From an uncultured Oscillospiraceae bacterium (GTDB taxonomy: Bacteria > Bacillota > Clostridia > Oscillospirales > Acutalibacteraceae): 64,000 nt of DNA. The notes below the pieces were generated by a model. The model saw nothing but the letters and a program-made list of their open reading frames with translations, was not told the origin of the DNA and searched no databases. This document shows positions 60,320-64,000 of this stretch, piece by piece; positions within the stretch are counted from its first letter, which is position 1; each line of letters opens with the position of its first letter. The stretch lies in NCBI GenBank assembly GCA_900540275.1, contig UQFO01000002.1:186001-250000 (forward strand), given 5' to 3'. Made by a program: the position numbers and the translations under genes.

Positions 60320-61333
60320 TCATCCGTACATCTTTTCGTAATAGTCCTTATATTCGCCGTTGATGATGGTTTCCCACCATCCGCGGTGCGAAAGGTACCA
60401 GTCTATTGTCTTGATAATACCTTGCTCGAATTTTGTTTCCGGCAGCCAGCCGAGCTCTTCATGGATTTTACGCGGGTCGATTGCGTAGCGCATATCGTGC
60501 CCCGCCCTGTCTTTTACAAACGTAATAAGGCTTTCCTCTTTTTTAAGATACCGGACGATAAGCCGTACGACATCGATATTGCGCATTTCGTTGTGACCGC
60601 CGATGTTGTATACCTCGCCTTCGCGGCCATTTCGGATAATCAAATCGATTGCCGCGCAGTGGTCCTCCACATAAAGCCAGTCGCGCACGTTTTCGCCCTT
60701 CCCGTAAACCGGCAGCGGCTTGTCGTGCAGCGCGTTTATAATCATCAGCGGAATCATCTTTTCAGGAAAATGGTACGGGCCGTAGTTGTTGGAGCAGCGG
60801 GAAATCGTAACAGGAAGCTTGTAGGTCCTGCTGTATGCAAGCGCAAGCAAATCAGCTGACGCTTTGCTCGCGGAATACGGGCTGGAGGTGTGGAGCGGCG
60901 TTTCCTCCGTGAAAAAGAGGTCGGGGCGGTCAAGCGGCAGGTCGCCGTATACCTCGTCCGTGGATACCTGATGATACCGCTTCACGCCGTATTCGCGCGA
61001 AGCGTCCATCAGCACCTGCGTTCCAATAATATTGGTGTTCAAAAACACGCCGGGGTCCAGTATAGAGCGGTCCACGTGGCTTTCAGCCGCAAAGTTTACA
61101 ACAATATCGAAGCGTTCCTGCTCAAATAAACCGAACACGAGCTTCCTATCAGTGATATCGCCCCTGACAAAGCGAAAATTCTTATTTTTTTCCGCCTGCT
61201 CCAGTGTCATAAGATTCCCCGCGTAAGTCAGCTTGTCAAGGCAGACGAGCTGGTCCTGCGGATGCTTTCCCAATATGTAATAGATGAAATTACCGCCGAT
61301 AAAACCGGCGCCGCCCGTCACTAATATTTTCAT
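60320..61333 (-). CDS. rfbB: dTDP-glucose 4,6-dehydratase
   Basis: Second step of dTDP-L-rhamnose synthesis. 337 residues, extended SDR fold: NAD-binding GGAGFIGGNFIYY (residues 7-19), catalytic STDEVYGDLP (about 123-132), the YxxxK pair in YSASKASAD (about 153-161), and RCSNNYGPYHFPEKMIP. It is last in the operon, 32 bases after rfbA. The rfbC and rfbD genes are not in the window. Confidence 0.97.
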   Translation of the reverse strand: MKILVTGGAGFIGGNFIYYILGKHPQDQLVCLDKLTYAGNLMTLEQAEKNKNFRFVRGDITDRKLVFGLFEQERFDIVVNFAAESHVDRSILDPGVFLNTNIIGTQVLMDASREYGVKRYHQVSTDEVYGDLPLDRPDLFFTEETPLHTSSPYSASKASADLLALAYSRTYKLPVTISRCSNNYGPYHFPEKMIPLMIINALHDKPLPVYGKGENVRDWLYVEDHCAAIDLIIRNGREGEVYNIGGHNEMRNIDVVRLIVRYLKKEESLITFVKDRAGHDMRYAIDPRKIHEELGWLPETKFEQGIIKTIDWYLSHRGWWETIINGEYKDYYEKMYG

Positions 61334-61365
61334 TTTACTTTCCTTTCATGATAAGCTGTATTTAT

Positions 61366-62235
61366 TTAAATACCATTTGCAAGGGAAAGCAGATACTTTC
61401 CATAATCGGTCATTTTCAGCTCTTCCCCGATTTGCCTGAGCTGGTTTACCGTAATAAACCCCCGCCGCCAGGCAATTTCTTCCAGGCAGGAGATATAAAA
61501 GCCCTGCCTGGACTGCACCGCTTCCACATATTCCGATGCCTTGAGCATACCTTCCGGCGTACCTGTGTCGAGCCAGGCCATTCCCCTGCCCATCAGGGAT
61601 ACCCGCAGCTCTCCCCTTTCTAGATACACGTTATTTACAGCGGTTATCTCCAGCTCCCCGCGATTTGACGGTTCAATATTTTTCGCAATTGAAACGACCT
61701 TATTGTCATAAAAATACAAACCCGGAACCGCAAAGTTCGATTTTGGCTTTGCGGGCTTTTCCTCAATGGACAAAACCTTTTTATCTTTGTCGAACTCGAC
61801 CACGCCAAAGGCGGACGGCTCCTTTACCGGGTAGCCGAAAATCGTCGCGCCTGACGTTCTTTGTTTTGCCGTGTTGAGGATGCGTGTAAAATCCTGACCA
61901 TAAAAGATGTTATCTCCGAGAATCAGGCATACGTTTTCATCCCCGATGAATTCCTCCCCAAGGATGAACGCGTCGGCAAGTCCCCTGGGCTTTTCCTGTA
62001 CCTGATAGGAAAATTCCACGCCAAAGCGGGAGCCGTCGCCCAAGAGGCGCTGATAAATAGGAAGGTCTGACGGTGTTGAAATAATCAGGATTTCCTTGAT
62101 TTCCGCAAGAAGAAGCACGGACAGCGGATAGTAAATCATAGGCTTATCGTAGATTGGAAGCAGCTGCTTCGAGACCACCTGGGTCATCGGGTAGAGCCTG
62201 GTTCCCTTTCCGCCAGCCAAAACAATACCTTTCAT
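61366..62235 (-). CDS. rfbA: Glucose-1-phosphate thymidylyltransferase
   Basis: First step of dTDP-rhamnose synthesis. 289 residues: MKGIVLAGGKGTRLYPMTQVVSKQLLPIYDKPMIYYP is the family N-terminus with the nucleotide-binding loop; ILGDNIFYGQDF holds the catalytic aspartate; EKPAKPKSNFAVPGLYFYDN and WLDTGTPEGM bind the sugar. It lies 89 bases after the DMT pair and upstream of rfbB. Confidence 0.97.
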   Translation of the reverse strand: MKGIVLAGGKGTRLYPMTQVVSKQLLPIYDKPMIYYPLSVLLLAEIKEILIISTPSDLPIYQRLLGDGSRFGVEFSYQVQEKPRGLADAFILGEEFIGDENVCLILGDNIFYGQDFTRILNTAKQRTSGATIFGYPVKEPSAFGVVEFDKDKKVLSIEEKPAKPKSNFAVPGLYFYDNKVVSIAKNIEPSNRGELEITAVNNVYLERGELRVSLMGRGMAWLDTGTPEGMLKASEYVEAVQSRQGFYISCLEEIAWRRGFITVNQLRQIGEELKMTDYGKYLLSLANGI

Positions 62236-62324
62236 TTTTTCACCTCACATAATGGGTACGGGTATCCGCCCGAAAATATTCAGGCTATCTGCTTCTCTTC
62301 TGGAGCTCCAGCGTTTAAAAAAGA

Positions 62325-62672
62325 TTAAATTCCAAAGTCGAGCGAAAAAATCACAATGCCCGCCATAATGGTCAGGATTCCGATGAATTTCTTCCTTGTA
62401 ATTTTTTCTTTCAGGAAAATCCGGCTGAGAAGCAGCAGAAAAATATAGGTAGACGCAGCAATTACATGCGCCTGCTTGAGCGGGATAAAACGCATCAGAT
62501 AAATATTGGCAACCAAAACAAGGGCCAATATGCCATAGGAGCCGATTACCCATGGGTTCAGGTATTCAAAAATTTTTCCCTTATACTTCTTTTTCGCGCT
62601 GATATTGAGCATCAATTGGGAAACAGCGGATAATAAAGCCGTAGCGACAACACCGATATAATATTTAGTCAT
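62325..62672 (-). CDS. Short DMT/SMR-family membrane protein (second half of a pair)
   Basis: A 115-residue protein with four membrane helices, the size of an EmrE/ArnF-like half-transporter: MTKYYIGVVATALLSAVSQLML, WVIGSYGILALVLVANIYL, HVIAASTYIFLLLLSRIFLKEKI and KFIGILTIMAGIVIFSLDF. The ...YIFLLLLSRIFLKEKIT..K..GI..I..GI segment is the DMT signature. It overlaps the other half by 8 bases. Likely a lipid-linked sugar flippase component by context. Confidence 0.82.
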   Translation of the reverse strand: MTKYYIGVVATALLSAVSQLMLNISAKKKYKGKIFEYLNPWVIGSYGILALVLVANIYLMRFIPLKQAHVIAASTYIFLLLLSRIFLKEKITRKKFIGILTIMAGIVIFSLDFGI

Positions 62673-63021
62673 CTCCGTGCGCCACCAAAACCACTCCCGT
62701 AATGATGAGCGCCGTCCCGATGACGTTGCCCAGAGTGATCCCTTCCCCAAAAATAAGCACGGAAAACAGCAGGACCCAGATAGTCGTCACACTTTTATTG
62801 GAATAAGCAACGCTGGGACTGAAGCCCTTAATCGCCTGCTGCCATAAAATCGCGTATACGCCAAGCACCGCTACCATAAGGAACAGAAGCAGAAGATATT
62901 GTCCTGATAAGAATTCAAACCCGGACGCATACTTAGACAGCAGGGATGTAACCGAATATAACAAAATACAGCCATGAAGAAACAGGTATTTCTTTGCGGG
63001 CTCCATAGAAATCCTACTCAT
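62665..63021 (-). CDS. Short DMT/SMR-family membrane protein (first half of a pair)
   Basis: 118 residues, four membrane helices: YLFLHGCILLYSVTSLLSKYA, YLLLLFLMVAVLGVYAILWQQAI, SVTTIWVLLFSVLIFGEGI and VIGTALIITGVVLVAHGDD. It lacks the catalytic Glu of drug-exporting EmrE in TM1 and resembles ArnE-like halves. Together with the next gene it would form a two-protein transporter. ATGA overlap with the acetyltransferase gene. Confidence 0.8.
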   Translation of the reverse strand: MSRISMEPAKKYLFLHGCILLYSVTSLLSKYASGFEFLSGQYLLLLFLMVAVLGVYAILWQQAIKGFSPSVAYSNKSVTTIWVLLFSVLIFGEGITLGNVIGTALIITGVVLVAHGDD

Positions 63022-63572
63022 TTCAAATGCGGCTCCTCTTCCTCAAGCATTCTGATTACGCGCGCGGGGTTTCCCGCTACGACGCAGTTTTTTTCTACAT
63101 CCTTTGTGACGACTGAACCGGCGCCGATTACCGCGTTTTCCCCAATATATGAAACGCCGGGCAGTATAATCGCCTTTGAACCAATCCAGGCGCCGCTGCC
63201 GATTTTAAGCGTTTTCAATATTGTTTCCTTGCTGCCGGGGCTCGTCCAGCCGATTTCCACAGGGTGCTCATGCGTATGGATTTCCGCACCTGCCGATATA
63301 ATGACATTATCCCCGATTTCCAGGTTTCCGGTGCAGTCGATATATGCGTTCCTGGCAAGCGTCAGGTGGTCGCCCGCCTTAAACCGGCTGGCTTTTTGAC
63401 GGTGCGTACGCGATAACCGCACATGATATTCGATAATGGGTCTCTTCCCAATCCGAAAAGCGCTCCGGTATATTAGCCCCCGCAGCTTTTGAAGAACAGG
63501 AAAATCAAACAGCTCAATTCCAAAAATGATTTGTATCAGCCGGCGGTAGCTTTCTATCAATATATAACTCAT
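63018..63572 (-). CDS. LbH-type acyltransferase (WcaF/maltose O-acetyltransferase family)
   Basis: A 184-residue left-handed beta-helix transferase, probably O-acetylating a polysaccharide sugar. The hexapeptide pattern is visible from GDHLTLARNAYIDCTGNLEIGDNVIISAGAEIHTHEHPVEIG (about residues 75-115) to LKIGSGAWIGSKAIILPGVSYIGENAVIGAGSVVTKDVEKNCVVAGNPARVI. The catalytic histidine is in EIHTHEHP. It overlaps the epimerase gene by 4 bases. Confidence 0.9.
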   Translation of the reverse strand: MSYILIESYRRLIQIIFGIELFDFPVLQKLRGLIYRSAFRIGKRPIIEYHVRLSRTHRQKASRFKAGDHLTLARNAYIDCTGNLEIGDNVIISAGAEIHTHEHPVEIGWTSPGSKETILKTLKIGSGAWIGSKAIILPGVSYIGENAVIGAGSVVTKDVEKNCVVAGNPARVIRMLEEEEPHLK

Positions 63573-64000
63573 TTTTTCTCCTCTAACTCACGTTTCATAT
63601 CACATAGTGCATCCGCTAAATGAAATACAGCATGAAAGCCAAGCTGCCGCCGTGCTTTTGTCACATCCATTAGAAAAGAAAGGCCGTCTTCAGCTTTATC
63701 AGGCAGCATTTGGATGCCCTCGGGATTTTCAAATACAGAGCAATATGCCTGTGCAAGCTCCAGGTTAGAGGTGGATTCCCCGCTGCCGATGTTGAAGGCG
63801 CCGGAGCACTCGCTGTGCCGGCATGCCTTTAAAACCGCCGCCGTCACATCTTTTATGTAAATATATTCTTTTCTGCTCGCACCTTTTCCATAAACAGAAA
63901 GAGGCTCTTTAGCAAGGGATTTGCTAAGATAAACGGCTGGGAGGTCTTCTCTGCGCATGCCGAGCCCCAAAACCTGCGCTAAACGCAGCGATTTGATTTT
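63569..64000 (-). CDS. NAD-dependent epimerase/dehydratase, C-terminal part (cut by right edge)
   Basis: The visible 143 residues read KIKSLRLAQVLGLGMRREDLP onward. The segment SVYGKGASRKEYIYIKDVTAAVLKAC, followed by AFNIGSGESTSNLELAQAYCSVF, is typical of the C-terminal half of extended SDR sugar-nucleotide epimerases (GalE/RfbB-like). The NAD-binding and YxxxK parts lie beyond position 64000. It is the first visible gene of the polysaccharide operon. Confidence 0.87.
   Translation of the reverse strand, partial: KIKSLRLAQVLGLGMRREDLPAVYLSKSLAKEPLSVYGKGASRKEYIYIKDVTAAVLKACRHSECSGAFNIGSGESTSNLELAQAYCSVFENPEGIQMLPDKAEDGLSFLMDVTKARRQLGFHAVFHLADALCDMKRELEEKK

Overview
The window is a stretch of core chromosome from a spore-forming, anaerobic, low-to-mid GC Gram-positive bacterium, most likely a member of the Clostridia close to Oscillospiraceae/Ruminococcaceae. 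This rests on the complete spoIIIA operon, a GerA-type germinant receptor operon, the IspH-S1 fusion gene typical of Clostridia, WhiA, HPr kinase, a Na+-translocating decarboxylase membrane unit and strong AGGAGG-type ribosome binding sites. The base composition is even and coding is dense. Apart from two short plus-strand islands (DUF421/DUF4363 and a methyltransferase), every gene lies on the minus strand, so operons read from high to low coordinates.

Layout, low to high coordinate. 1-17 kb: a long housekeeping run. In transcription order it is an RNA methyltransferase, dprA, topA, trmFO, plsX, rnc, an Elp3-like radical SAM gene, a decayed GNAT acetyltransferase, smc, ftsY, rdgB, yhbY, nadD, yqeK, rsfS and leuS (cut by the left edge). 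17-18.6 kb: infC-rpmI-rplT with two sigma-A-type promoters, an attenuator-type leader and an apparent ATC start codon in infC. 18.6-23.6 kb: spoIIIAA to spoIIIAH, all eight genes. 23.9-29 kb: ligA, a GT2-like protein lacking the usual acidic metal motif, an HD hydrolase, a GyrI-like domain protein and a DUF436 protein. 29-40.5 kb: ispH-rpsA fusion, pfkA, dnaE, whiA, rapZ, murB, a PHP phosphoesterase and hprK.

40.5-45.4 kb: a gerA-type tricistronic operon, diverging from a DUF421/DUF4363 pair. 45.4-47.2 kb: a two-gene zinc/manganese-type ABC transporter with a palindromic operator candidate. 47.2-49.7 kb: secDF with an unusual hairpin at its transcription start. 49.8-55.3 kb: an AspT-type aminotransferase, an orphan Wzz/BY-kinase pair, oadG-oadB without the alpha subunit, and two tiny conserved-looking ORFs. 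55.3-60.2 kb: a secreted dockerin protein, a methyltransferase, nrdR with a perfect inverted repeat at its promoter, a TIM-barrel isomerase, and two tandem zinc-ribbon/TM2 paralogues. 60.3-64 kb: the distal end of a surface-polysaccharide operon (epimerase, acetyltransferase, a split DMT-family pair, rmlA, rmlB) that continues past the right edge.

I saw no CRISPR array, prophage, insertion sequence, rRNA or convincing tRNA gene. The more interesting signals are small: regulatory palindromes, a non-canonical start codon, a pseudogene inside a core operon, tiny ORFs, and a GT2-like protein without its metal-binding motif. I found no obviously new multi-gene system.
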